This document shows, one piece after another, positions 50,505 to 61,968 of a stretch of DNA of 64,000 nucleotides. The translations under genes were made by a program, and so were the position numbers. The stretch is from Sipunculus nudus (taxonomy: Eukaryota; Annelida; Sipuncula; Golfingiida; Sipunculidae), in NCBI GenBank assembly GCA_026874595.1, contig CM049322.1:45875340-45939339 (forward strand). The letters run 5' to 3'. A model generated the notes under the pieces. The model was not told the DNA's origin and made no database searches. It was given only the letters and a program-made list of their open reading frames with translations. Position 1 is the stretch's first letter. Every line of letters starts with the position of its first letter.

Positions 50505-51400
50505 AAATAATAATAATAAATAATATACAGTATTTATATAGCGCAAATTCTTCGATGGTCGGACTCTTAGCGCAATTCACACACATACCCACACCATTTC
50601 ATGTAAATCTACTCCCTGTGCCTGACCCAGAAAAAAAAGATGCATATTAATTATCAAAAGCTTGCCGAAAGAGATACGTTTTAAAATTAGTTTATAAATG
50701 AAACAAGAGTTGGAGATTTTCTAAGTGTAATGGGAAGTGAATTCCAAACTTTTGGGGCTATGAAACTGAAGGAACGGTCACCGATTTTCATAGTACACTT
50801 TGGTACTTTAAGAAGATTTCCGCCAGCCGAGGGCAGCGTACGCAAAGGCCGAAAGGTTATTATCTTTTCAGTCAAATATGATGGAAGTGAGTCATTTAAA
50901 CATCGGTAAACAAAAACAGCCATTTTGTATTGTATGAGGTACTTGACGGGAAGCCAATGGAGCTGTTTGAGCAGCGGGGTGACGTGGTCGGTCTTACTTT
51001 CTCAAGAATGAGACGCGCAGCATTATTCTGGACCATCTGTAGCCGCGAGACTTATTCTGCAGGTAACCCAGCAAGAACTGAATTACAGTAATCCAGGAGA
51101 TATATTACTGTGGCGCAAATGAGCCGACAGCACGCATTAATTGAGAGGAAACGCCGGATTGAAGCTATACGGCGGAGCTCGAGAAAGGCCGCACGACTAT
51201 ACTACTAATATAATCATGCACTGAAAGATTACGATCAATCTTTACACCTAGATAATTCACTGAATTTGAACAGGAACAGTGCAGCCCCCAATGCTAATGG
51301 ACTCACTGTCAGTCATTCATAGAAGGGGTTTAGATCCGACAGGCATAATTCCAGTCTTTTCAGTATTCAATTTAAGTTTTTTGCTGGTCATCTATGAGAG
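50505..51400 (-). mobile_element. CR1-like non-LTR retrotransposon, 3' fragment
   Basis: Read on the minus strand it gives the C-terminal part of a CR1/L2-type ORF2 in broken frames. In order: NTEKTGIMPVGSK, LGVKIDRNLSVHDYI, SIRRFLSINACCRLI, LDYCNSVLAGLP, RLQMVQNNAARLILEK and AVFVYRCLNDSLPSYL. Last comes GDRSFSFIAPKVWNSLP in the longest open piece (50687-50923). The 3' end has GCGCTATATAAATACTG and a short (TTA)n tail, typical of CR1/L2/Rex elements. The endonuclease and the catalytic RT motifs are absent (5' truncation). It lies inside an inverted satellite arm. Confidence 0.82.
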
Positions 51401-51414
51401 TATATTCTATGAGT

Positions 51415-51595
51415 CGACAGTTTCTAGATTTTGGGCATGGGGAAAATATCATTACCTTTTGACCACTGTTGACCTCAATATTAACCTTATTTGCAAATTC
51501 TAAATATCATCTGAACGGGCTTGATAAATGCAATAATTTGATGGATACTTTGTTATTATAAGCATTTTAATTTCTCCTTCCCCTACTCGTTTTAT
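51415..51595 (-). repeat. Inverted satellite arm, right piece
   Basis: GTTTCTAGATTTTGGGCATG and CTTTTGACCACTGTTGACCT are complements of satellite blocks and continue the arm interrupted at 50500. Confidence 0.7.
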
Positions 51596-51616
51596 ATGTG
51601 CTTATGTTTGTAACAG

Positions 51617-52475
51617 GTTTCGTCATTTCTACTTGAAAAGCGCAACCCCAACTGAAGGGCACCTCGCTTTAGATCATCTCACTACAAACCCAAGGTTTAG
51701 TGCTAACCAGCAGTCTCATTTTGACCAACTTCCACCCTCCCATATCATTGTGGCTGAATACCTTATTCTTCGTCACGCCACCTTTGTTAAGTTCCTAAGA
51801 AAATCCTTAAATGTGGAATGGCTATTGGAAATAACTCGACAAATTGGAGTTGGTTTATGCCTATTTTCAATATATTCAACATCTGTCCTAAATGAAACAG
51901 ACTACGGAAAAGAAACTTAGAGGTGCAGGGGTCCAGATAGGGTTATTCCTGATGAAAAGGCCGATTCACACTTTCTTTTAAATCCAAAGTAATATCAAGT
52001 AAATAAACAAAAGGTAACCTAACGTATACATTACACATGTAGAATTTAAACATTATTTTTAGGCAAGCACGTTGACGCATTCTTGCTTATTATTATTTTT
52101 TGGTTTTTTTTTTTGCAAAAAAATACAATACCCACTTTAATATTCCACTCCTATAAAAGGAGAGATGAGAATATATTATTTCCTGATATGCGAAAGCGAC
52201 GGGTATCATTTTATCTATTAATACAATTTTTTAAAATCATACCAGGAGATAATACGAAAAATAAATTTGATCCTAACAAAGGAGTTTTGGAAACGAGCAT
52301 GTTATAATGCCTAGTATCATGGTGATTTTTGCAAGGCCAACACATCAAACATTAAGCAAAGTGCAGTGCATAGTATATTTTTTTGCAGGCTTCTATTAAC
52401 ACCTCTGTGACAAGACATACGGATCAGTCGCTGATTTCATCAACAGAGTTGTGTGCAACGTATCTGGCAAATATA
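51617..52475 (+). pseudogene. Pseudogene M2: E6, E7 and E8 of the hydrolase family
   Basis: E6 (51617-51786) is open after an AACAG acceptor and B-like in sequence (NPRFSANQQSHFDQLPPS), but its donor has changed from GGTAAG to GTTAAG. The Asp site reads AEYLILRHA, with Leu in place of Asp. E7 (51901-51986) has an inserted G that shifts the frame into TAG. E8 starts at 52389 and reads FY then TAA, the same break as in M1. E1-E5 are absent. E6 was lost from M1, so M2 is the fuller relic of an ancestral third gene between the A-type and B-type genes. Confidence 0.82.
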
Positions 52476-53269
52476 AATGTGCATCCAGTTTAAAAAAAAA
52501 GCATTTCTTTAATAGTCGAAATATGCGAAAGAAATTGTTTGTTTATTTTTTTCTTTAATATCTCATTTGTGTAAACCAGATATATCAAGTCTCAAGTAGT
52601 AGTTCAGATGTAGGGAAGTATATGGACTTGTTTTATTTTTGTTTTGAATAAAATGTGTTTCTGTATAATTCTTGAAATGACATGCTTGATCCAAAACAGG
52701 ATATACTTTACATATATTACGATTTGCAAGAGGGACAAAGTTATTGAGCGGAATAATTAATAAATGTTGCAACACTGAAATTTCATAACACTGACATGTT
52801 AGTCTGTTCGGTCTTCAGTCCTCAACATAATCGAGTTCGTGTGATATATATTTCTTATAATATGAATTTGTGTAAAAACATATATCATAAGTGGATTTAT
52901 GAATTGATAATTAAAGTTTGAGAATAGATATTTTATCATTTTGTTTTCTTTTATTGTATCTAGCAGCATATGTATCTGTTCCAACATTCATTTACAATAC
53001 AAAAGAATGGATTATGTGTGTGTTGTAATACAATTAAGTGTACTATTTTGAATCAGAAAAATGATGTGTGGTTTCAATGTTGTAATAAGGTAATCTATAA
53101 TGAAATGAGTAACATAAAATCATGAACCGTTGAAATCATGAATCATTGTTCCGTCCCTTTTCAGGATCGCCCATAATCATAAATAAAAAATAATTAAATA
53201 CCGTTTTGTATTACTGCTTTGTAATACCCATTGAAGATACAAGATAAATGATACTTTAAAAGTACTTTA

Positions 53270-53535
53270 GTCGGCCTACCCCTAAAGTTTGCACCTTGCG
53301 GGTGTTAACTCAAGGATATGCCCGATAACAGGATGCTTCACTCACAAACGAGTGCGCCTTTCTTGGTATCCTCAGTGGTATAACTAAGCAATGGGTTGAT
53401 GACATATCATAGACCTGTAAGCGCTTTAGTTCCCGGGCCTGGTTAACACCAAGATATAAATAAAACAAAGGGCATGCTACCGCCCTGCCACGACATTCGG
53501 AAAGTGACCGAAATTTTGCAGATGTGAATTGTTTA
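53270..53535 (+). repeat. SINE body downstream of M2
   Basis: Duplicate of 23085-23350 (TTCACTCACAAACGAGTGC, GGGCCTGGTTAACACCA). Confidence 0.7.
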
Positions 53536-54099
53536 TATTAGGAAGGCACAAAAAAAGAGTCAGTTACCAAAACTTAACAAATTTGTAAAAAAGGTATAAA
53601 CGTAACCACACATCCTTTTTTCAAACAAACGCAAAAACCCAACCGATGAAATAAGGCACCGAGCTAAAATAAATTCCATTCAAACTTTTTTACACTAATA
53701 AACTACTGAACTGCATATGCACAATGTCCTTAGCGGAACCAATGTCGTTTTGTTATGTATTGCACAGAGTTGTTTTTCTTTCTTACTTGTAAGGACAAAA
53801 CTGTCGCTTACTGTTACCTGCTTGAATATGTGTGATCAACAGCAGCGCCGTTTAATATTGCCTATCCTTACGAGGCTTTGTATGATTGGTCAGATTCTCC
53901 AAAAAGTCTACCATCGCAAAACGTTTGAGCTAAATATAATTTTCGCCTTATTCATTCAATTGCCTTAATTATAATTGAAAATATCTACATACAACCACAT
54001 GCGCTTCTGGGGGAACTAATGAATATGAATGTCAATCCATTCATTATACGCTGCATAGTTTTTGTAACAAAGAGAGGCCATTTGTAATGTTAAATAATG

Positions 54100-54195
54100 T
54101 AAGTTCAAGAGCTATTCAGATTAATACAGGAGTTCCTCAGGAATGTGTTCTTTCGCCCACTTTATTTATCTTGTACACTAGAGACTGGAGACTTA
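54100..54195 (+). mobile_element. Reverse-transcriptase relic (non-LTR type), unit 2
   Basis: Duplicate of 24505-24615. It reads SSRAIQINTGVPQECVLS then PTLFILYTRDW and is closer to the usual motif than the unit 1 copy. Confidence 0.65.
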
Positions 54196-54541
54196 TATAA
54201 CACCTTAGGGTCGGAAAAAAAGTTAAAATCCAATGCCGAACACCAAGATACATTTATTCGGACCTGCTAGCATCAGAATTCTGAAGGATGTAAAAGCTGC
54301 TGTGATTTAATGTGAAATATTCTTATATCCACTTATTCATTAATATATTTATTTTAGGCTTAGGATAGATCCTATGTATATGTAAAGTCTGTGATTTGCT
54401 TTTACTTATGTGTGATTATGTATACATTTATATTTCTTTTGTTATTCTTAGTTGCATGTACAATAACTGTGCTGTGCTTATTACCTCTGCTGTAAATGAT
54501 TGCAATCACTATGTCATACCTGCGAAAAAAGGCTTATCTTA

Positions 54542-54545
<4 letters not shown>

Positions 54546-54584
<39 letters not shown>
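54546..54584. repeat. (AT)n microsatellite
   Basis: About 19 AT units, the counterpart of 24959-24999. Confidence 0.95.
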
Positions 54585-54587
<3 letters not shown>

Positions 54588-55037
54588 CATAACACTCAAG
54601 AGGGGGTTGGGTGTCGCTAAAGCAAGGTCTCTGCTCAACCGAGCTTGAAACCTGAATAAATATAGATATTTGCGCTATAAAGAGTTCCTTATTGATTTCT
54701 TTATCGTGCTTATATACCGTTCAAAATAATATCAGAGGTTGAGTAATCATAATATGTTAATTAAATAATCAAAGTCACTTAGATAAGAGGTTCCTCGCAT
54801 ATTTTCTAAAAATATTTTAATAAATATATTATAAATATATTTAAATAATATATTATGTTCAGACACATATTGGTACAAACATACGTATAAATGTTGCCCT
54901 ACACTTTACATACTGTCAACACTGAAATGAGGTTATCGGCAATACCATTTATTGCACAAACATTGCGACAGCAATGAAACAGATACTTTGACCGTACACC
55001 TCGTACACGTTTGCGTGTAGTCAGATAAAGTGAAGCT

Positions 55038-55047
55038 GTGACGTGGC
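55038..55047 (+). promoter_or_regulatory. Decayed E-box of copy D
   Basis: GTGACGTGGC, three changes from GTCACGTGAC, 264 bp before the D start codon. The TATAAAG block before it reads AGATAAAG. Confidence 0.4.
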
Positions 55048-55212
55048 CAGCAAGCGGTCGTTGTAGTACCGTATTTCACTTGTTCACTTGTATTTTCACT
55101 TTTACGAGTCAAGAAACAGGAACGTATTAACCATTAATACACAATTTAAAGTTGGAGGTACAGGTGTAAAACACTTGAAGTGTATTATAAGGGCAGGCAA
55201 GTGGCACGAAAC

Positions 55213-55220
55213 TGACGTCA
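55213..55220 (+). promoter_or_regulatory. TGACGTCA palindrome upstream of D
   Basis: Perfect octamer, 91 bp before the D start codon, retained although the gene is dead. Confidence 0.35.
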
Positions 55221-55310
55221 AGTGATAGTTATCTTTGTAATTTTGTAGGACTCTGTATTCATATTCGATGTCAGGTGGTCGAATGTTCCCTCCACAAAGA
55301 CCGTCCAGCC

Positions 55311-57532
55311 ATGGCTACAGATAAATACTCAACCTTTAATGGTTATAGAAGTATAAGTATAGTATTTTAGAAAAGCATACAAATCCTATGTTATTGTATA
55401 AGTGCACTTTATTCGAATGATTAATTACGTTTTACCCCTGAATTATAGCTAAAACTTGGTACGATTAAGCTTATATTTTAAAATATTCTATTGTTCATCT
55501 ATATGTTAAATATGTACAATCTGTAACACAGTTTTCCTTTTTAACTCAAGATGTGCCCTGGCTGATTTCTAGGGTCCTTACTATGGAGTATAAGTGCAAT
55601 TCCGAGTTCAGAACCCTGGAGTCCGAATCAGAGTCCGAAAACAAGTGGACTCGAGTCCAGATTTTTTAGCCCAATTGCGGAGTCAATTCATATAAAACTG
55701 ATATACCATATATCTGTGGAAATATTCTAACACAGACGGAGGAAACATAGATGAACAAATAATTTGTTACGGTCGGCCCCAACCCAGGGTGAGCGCTCTG
55801 CAGGCTTTATGGGAAGGCCGTGCCCAACGGCCGTGTTTCACTCACAAACGAGTGCGCCTTTCGGGGGCTCCTCGGTGGTATGACCCAGCAATGGGGACGA
55901 TTACACACCCAGGGCCCGCAGGTGCACTAGTCACCGGGCCTGGTTAACGCCAGGATATAAAATGAGAGGAAGCGTGTGATACTGTAGTATAGTTAAGTAA
56001 GCATTAAAAAATGGAGGCGGTTACCTCCACCATAAAAATATTTAAAGAAAAAAAGTAATTTGTTCAACAGGGTATGAATAATATATATTTTAATTGAAAG
56101 CGAGATAAATAGGATGCTGCGAAGTAAACGATATAATAAGGAAATTAAATTTGAACATAACTGTGCATTTTAGGGATTATAAATAACTATTCTGTCATAT
56201 CAAAACCAACGGAATAAGGGATGCAAAAAATTGAATGATAAACTCATATAATATTGACCCCTATAACTGTCAAGAGGCGGCGCCAAACTAGAATTAGTTT
56301 CATTATTTTTAGATAGAATTCCTATCCGAGTGTATAAACCAGAAAACGTAAGACCTGATCCAGCCATCTTGGTCTACTTTCATGGGAATGGAATGGTTCT
56401 GGGCTCCATCGAGGCTTCTGATGTTTGCTGTAAAATGTTGGCAGAGTAAGAAATATATCATTATTCATTACTATGGAAGAGGCATGTCTTAACGTCGCTC
56501 CCTATACCTGGTGTTTACGGAAGGTGGTTTGAGAGATATTTTATTAATGAATAAAAGCAAAAGGACATACTTCATATAATCTATTTACGACTTATTTACA
56601 TGAATTTATTACATGTAAATATTTCAGTCGCTGCCAATGTTTCAATGTGGGTGTAGTGTACCGTCTGGCACCAGAGCATCCGTTACTGGCGGGGTTAGAG
56701 GACTGTGAAAACGCTGCCCAATGGATACTGAAAAAAAAAACGGATATTGGTATAATTATTCTGATAATTATATCATTGAAACGAAATATATAAATACTTT
56801 ATTATATCGTTCTTCCATCTTAATATAAACATGCTTGTTAAGGTACATATTATATATACATATAAAATAAATGGCGGATCAAAGGATAGCGTAGTGGGAG
56901 TAAGCGGGGACGGTGGGGGAGGAAAGGCGGCGTCATTGTGCCCCCACTATAGACCGGGACTCCGGTTTCAGGTAAAAATGTCTCCCCTCAATGTGCCCCT
57001 GGGTATTTCAGAGAAAATTATTTGAAGCAAATGAACTAATTGTTTTTATAGGTGTTGATATACCCAAGCACAGATGAACGTCTCTCATTTCCCTCCTGCA
57101 ATGAATATAACAAAAATGACATGTTTCGTCAGCTTGTTATATTTCTCTTCAACAAAGTAGCTGTAAAAAGACAAAAGCAGAAAGAGGCCTTGTTTAGCTT
57201 TGTATGTTATATGTCACTACAGTCTAAATATATTATGGTTTGGGCTGCCAGTATACCCGTCAAGATAGAATGAACTAATGCCTTAAAGTTTGATGTATGC
57301 TAATAACCTTGGCCAAAAATGTAGTTATGAGAGGGTATGATAATAAATGGCAATACCACTCCCACGTGATACCCTGTTATGTTTATTATCTTATTATATA
57401 TATCGGAAAAAAGAAAATATGGAACGTTGTCTTAACATGAAGCAGAGTACGAGAAGAAACTGAAAGCTGCAGGGATCCCAACAGAGTTGGTCCTAATGAA
57501 GGGGGCGATGCACGATTTCTTTCACATTCCAG
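55311..57532 (+). pseudogene. Pseudogene D: B-type serine-less hydrolase copy
   Basis: E1 is cut after 11 codons (MATDKYSTFNG) by a deletion into intron 1, giving a stop at 55368-55370. E2 (56313-56445) is open with HGNG at the oxyanion site. E3 (56628-56749) is open. E4 (56874-56971) reads GVSGDGGGGKAASLC, again with Gly for Ser, but its acceptor AG was removed by a deletion in intron 3. E5 starts at 57052 and breaks off near 57114, where a deletion runs into intron 6 and removes E6. E7 (57446-57532) is intact and reads AMHDFFHIP. E8 is missing; the DNA just before it joins the SINE at about 59480. A SINE (about 55775-56035) lies in intron 1. Confidence 0.85.
55775..56035 (+). repeat. Well-preserved SINE body and tail in intron 1 of D
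   Basis: CAGGGTGAGCGCTCTGCAGG, ACGAGTGCGCCTTTCGGGG, CAGCAATGGGGACGATTAC and GGGCCTGGTTAACGCC, then the tail hairpin GGAGGCGGTTACCTCC and an A-rich end. B lacks it in the same intron, so the insertion postdates the split of units 1 and 2. The tRNA head is missing. Confidence 0.8.
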
Positions 57533-57589
57533 GTATTACCATGTTTACGAACCATTTTTGACCAAAACTTACACAATACACATTAACCA

Positions 57590-59140
57590 GTTTAAATCTT
57601 ATTGTCTGTCTGAACCACCTGCACACACACTCACTCAAGGTACACAGTAATAACGGAGAGAAGCATATAAAATAACGTATGTTTAATGCGTTTACCCTAG
57701 CTATTACAATTGAAGTATGAAATCTAAATTCGAAAACACGAGATTTGTTGGAAACCCTTTGAGCGGCCACACGATCCGCTGCACTCTGACGTCATTGCCC
57801 AGACTACCTATTCTTCTGTGCTTAAGTCCTATGTCCTCACCAGTCACAGCCTGGACCAGTCGTATCTCGCGTCCTCTCGTCTCTGACGAACCTCACTCTC
57901 CCGCCGGCCACACTCGTGCTCCCTCTCTCGGTCTCGTTCGCGAACCCTGCGTCAACCATGCGTTTTTTTTCGATGCTGGTGTGCGTCTCACCAGTTTTCC
58001 ATCATCCCGGGATTTTCGCTACTCCGTCAGCCGGACATGTAGTACACCTACTCTGCGCCCGTGCACTTTTGGTCTCGCCGATAAGGTCTCACCCGGCGTA
58101 GAAAAAACTATCAGGAAAAAAATGCAGAAAATATTCAAAACTTCTATAGCCATGTCAAATACCACGGCACGTATTCCATGAGGACTTACTTCGTAGAAAG
58201 GTTCCTATATCGGGAACGTTATCCCATACTCGTGGGCTTATACCCGTTATACACAGTTTAAAGTCAAACATCCATAATACGTTTTACCAGCGCTGCACGC
58301 GCCAAACGAAATAATATTGGCACTGTTGTCTGTGATGCCCTAACTGTAGGTAGCATTATTAACAATACTAGCGATAACTCATGTTTCAACATAAAAACCC
58401 TGTAGTTCCCTTACAATTATGATCCGTGCATGGAGAGCACGTTACGGATTTTTTTCTGACAGCACCGACTAAAACTGCTCACCAAAATATTTAAGCTGCC
58501 TTCTTCTGGATAAAACAATACCATTAAAGTTTAGCCTCTCAATACTACTGTACACTGGCGCTTACATATACATTTACTCTACATAACATTAAGCTAACCA
58601 TTTTTAAATAAAGTCTATAACAAGTCCCCATATAACATGTCTGATGAATGTATTGAGAATCTGTGTTCATATTGTGAGTTAAGACAAGCTATCTAGAGTT
58701 ACATTTACAAGGAAGTAGCAAGGGAGAACAACTTACGGGTCTTCAACCCTTACCGTTTGATGACACTCGGATTTGCTGCTTCTGCTGGAGATCCCTTCTC
58801 TTTGGTTGCTGTGGACCGAGTGTATAGGACCAAAGCCTTGGAGTCCCTTTTATCCCGGACCCTGCTGTTAGGTACTTAATATTCATATGATGCAAGAATA
58901 ACAATAAGTAAACAATACGAAAAGTGCTTTGGAGCCCTATGAATATTCATTATCTTAGACACGCCAGTTAAACCGTTTACACACATGTCGTGACCCTATC
59001 ATCTCTTAACTGGTGACCTATGAACTTACTGACCCGAGCGATTAGTCTCAGGTGGTAACAAAAGTATACCTACAAACGGAGGCGATCTTTTTTACAATAT
59101 GCGCCTACTCGACCAGAACGGCGAAAACAAGCGAGTGACA
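57590..59140. repeat. Intron-5-type repeat after E7 of D
   Basis: The longest copy of this family: TCTGTCTGAACCACCTGC, TTTAATGCGTTTACCCTAG, GCGGCCACACGATCCGCTGC, GAACGTTATCCCATACTCG and CTCGACCAGAACGGCG. A 154-codon open frame (57717-58181) lies in it. The copies in A and C break that frame, and no family is recognisable, so I treat it as chance or element-derived. Confidence 0.6.
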
Positions 59141-59479
59141 TGAGCCTCTGTGTATTTATGGGTAATTTTGTTTGGGGAAATTTTTAACGCGTCACATATT
59201 TAACCACGTTAACACCTTGTTTATTTATTTTGTTTTCTGAATAAATAAAATGAATAGCTTGATTTAAATTTCACTCCTATAAAAAGTAGAGACTGGGTAT
59301 ATTGTTTTTCTCATATACGAAGTTATGGGTATCATTTTATTTATTAATAACATTTTGTTAATCATGCAAGGACATCAGGAAAAAATGGATATTGTCAAGA
59401 CAAATGAGTTTTGGAAAAAATATGTAATAATGCCTAGTATTATGATTATTCGTGTAAGACCAACTCATCAAAGTCTAAG

Positions 59480-59720
59480 CATACAGCACAGGGATTGAGG
59501 CATAGAGATCGAGAGTTCAAATCTCAGCCGAGGAGCCGGGAAGGATGTGTTTCACTCTCACACAAGTACGCCTTCCGGGGTTTCTTCGGTGTTATAAATC
59601 AGCAATAGGTTGATCACACATCCTGGACCAGTAAGTGGGGTAGTCACAGGGCCTGGTTAACCCAACTTAAAAGATGAGAGAACCGCTAGCCACTGCCTCG
59701 ACACATAATTTGAAACTTGA
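59480..59720 (+). repeat. SINE at the unit 2 / unit 3 junction (uninterrupted)
   Basis: Box B-like GAGTTCAAATCTC near 59513, then the body to ACAGGGCCTGGTTAACCC and GATGAGAGAACCGCTAGCCA. It shows the pre-insertion state of the SINE that the LINE entered in unit 1. Confidence 0.8.
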
Positions 59721-60342
59721 AAGAATTTCTGCAGATAATTGTACAAATGTACAAATATATCGTTTCTTACAATAAATTACAATAGAAAACCTATATTACT
59801 TTCATTGGTTGATCAGAGTAGTAGTGGTGATGGACTTGTGAGTTTAATAAGATCATATATTTTTACAAATTGCATTGATAAATTTAAATTGACCAACAAT
59901 CTCACCATCAATTATACTGATGTACGCTTTATTATAAGGAATGGTTAATTCGAGGGGTATTCTCCTATTTTATGAATTTTTCCCTATTGACATATAATGA
60001 CGCCAAATTACCCTTCGTTGATTGATTTGCTTATTGAACGGTTACACCAGAAACTATTGAGTTCTGCTTGTATGTATGAACATGTCCTGAACGGCCTCCC
60101 TGTTTTTATGTGTATACGGATAATATGGCCGATTACATAGAATTGTTTGCCTTCTTATTCATAACGTCATGACTGTGGCTTGCTACGACCTGCTAATGTG
60201 AGTTTAGTTGGATTACCAGTATTCAACACATTCGCCGTTTAGTTATATTTTCAATTTATCACGAGGCTTTATATAATTGGTTCATATACAGAACATAGTT
60301 CTGCTCGCCACGTAGACTGAACTCACCTTATTAAAACAACTG

Positions 60343-60380
<38 letters not shown>

Positions 60381-60788
60381 ACTTTTGGAGTCACTGATGC
60401 AAGGTCACTGATAAACCGAGCTCGAAACCTGGCTCTTAGGAAGATAAATAAGGTTGATTTGACATCAGGTACTTCTTAGCTCTAAGGAGATCCTCGCTGA
60501 TTTGTTAACATACTGTTAACGATGAAACTATTGTCTTTTATAAGATGTTGACTGCTCCAAAGTCACTCAGAAACTTGATTTAATTCAGAGATAATACATT
60601 GATCAACGATATTAAAAGAACACACATGTACATATTGATATGGCTTTATGTATACCTGTCATAAATTTTGGTCTAGGGCATACGTCTTAATGTCGAGCGC
60701 ACTGTCATAAACTTTGGTCTACGTTATACGTTTTAACGTCGAGCGCACACCTTGAACTTGTCACCGTGTATTCATGTAAAGTGTAGCA

Positions 60789-60798
60789 GTCACGTGAC
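60789..60798 (+). promoter_or_regulatory. GTCACGTGAC palindrome upstream of copy E
   Basis: Perfect decamer, 275 bp before the start codon of E. Just upstream, a block with CATAAA(T/C)TTTGGTCTA is duplicated in tandem (60659 and 60706). Confidence 0.45.
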
Positions 60799-60976
60799 CA
60801 GCAAGTGCTCGTTGTACTACCGTATATAAATTGTTATCTGTTCAACAAATGTGTTTTACGAGTTCAAAAAAGCGAAGAACCTATTTATCATTAACACACA
60901 TATATAGTTTGAAGGTATAAGTGATAAGAACTTATTATATTATATAAATTACATCAGCAAGCAATGGGCACGCAAC

Positions 60977-60984
60977 TGACGTCA
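60977..60984 (+). promoter_or_regulatory. TGACGTCA palindrome upstream of E
   Basis: Perfect octamer, 89 bp before the ATG. Confidence 0.35.
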
Positions 60985-61073
60985 GGTAATAGTATATCAG
61001 TGTAATTTGTAGGATTTTATATTCTTATTCGATATCTAGTTGTCGAATGTTCCCTCCAAAAAGACCGTATAGC

Positions 61074-61921
61074 CATGGCTGCACATGAAGACTTATATTT
61101 TAAGTATAACGTGCCGGTAGACCCTGAATCTGCTCGAATGAATAAGTTACGGCAGATATTCCCCAGGATTGGGCTTAATTCATTACGGAAGAATATTGAC
61201 TGAAATGGGATCATCTTCACTTATTTATTCACGTAATCGTCTTTGTAATGTATGCGTTCTCTCTATCGTTCACTTGGGTCCAATGTCATGAGGCCGAGAT
61301 GAACGTGTGTTAGTTTTGTCCATTTTCTAGACGGAATTCCTATTCGAGTGTATAAGCCAGCCAACATCATACCTGACCAAGCCATCTTGGTTTACTTTCA
61401 TGGGGATGGAATGGTTCTGGGCTCCATCGAGGCTTATGATGTTTGCTGTCAAATGCTGGCAGAGTAAGAAAATAAAGGGTGTTTTTACCTGCAATCCATG
61501 TTTGTTTAAGCGTCGCATTCAATTAAAATTCGGTTACCGTGAGCAGACATCTCTTTATTACATACCTTTTTTATGTAAGAAAATGACAAACAGTTATTTC
61601 TTATGTATATAATATGAAACAGTTGTTTATAGATACACACACATACATATATATATATATACCTTTAAATATTTCAGTCGCTCCAAATATATAGTTGTGA
61701 TTGTGGAGCATCGTCTGGCACCAGAACATCCGTTACCGGCAGGGTTGGAGGACTGTGACAATGTTGCCCGATGGATACTAAGAAACAAAACAGATCATGG
61801 CATTTTCTTACAAAGACATATTAGCTAACGAAACATTAATATTTAATTACAGTATTTTTTCCTATACATAAATATATATATATATATACGTACACAAAAC
61901 ACACAATATATTTATGCTTCG

Positions 61922-61968
<47 letters not shown>

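Larger units (their letters stand above)
37946..59720 (+). repeat. Segmental duplication unit 2 (C, M2, D)
   Basis: It is the counterpart of unit 1 in the same order and orientation. Differences: it lacks most of the (AT)n-rich upstream DNA near 10580, carries about 3 kb more between the satellite and M2 (about 48640-51600, with an inverted satellite arm and a CR1 relic), and lacks a LINE at its end SINE. Confidence 0.85.

Noticed and set aside
57717-58181. 154-codon open frame, Pro/Ser/Arg-rich.
   Set aside because: It lies in an interspersed repeat, the copies in A, B and C break the frame, and no domain is recognisable. Kept only as a note to the repeat.
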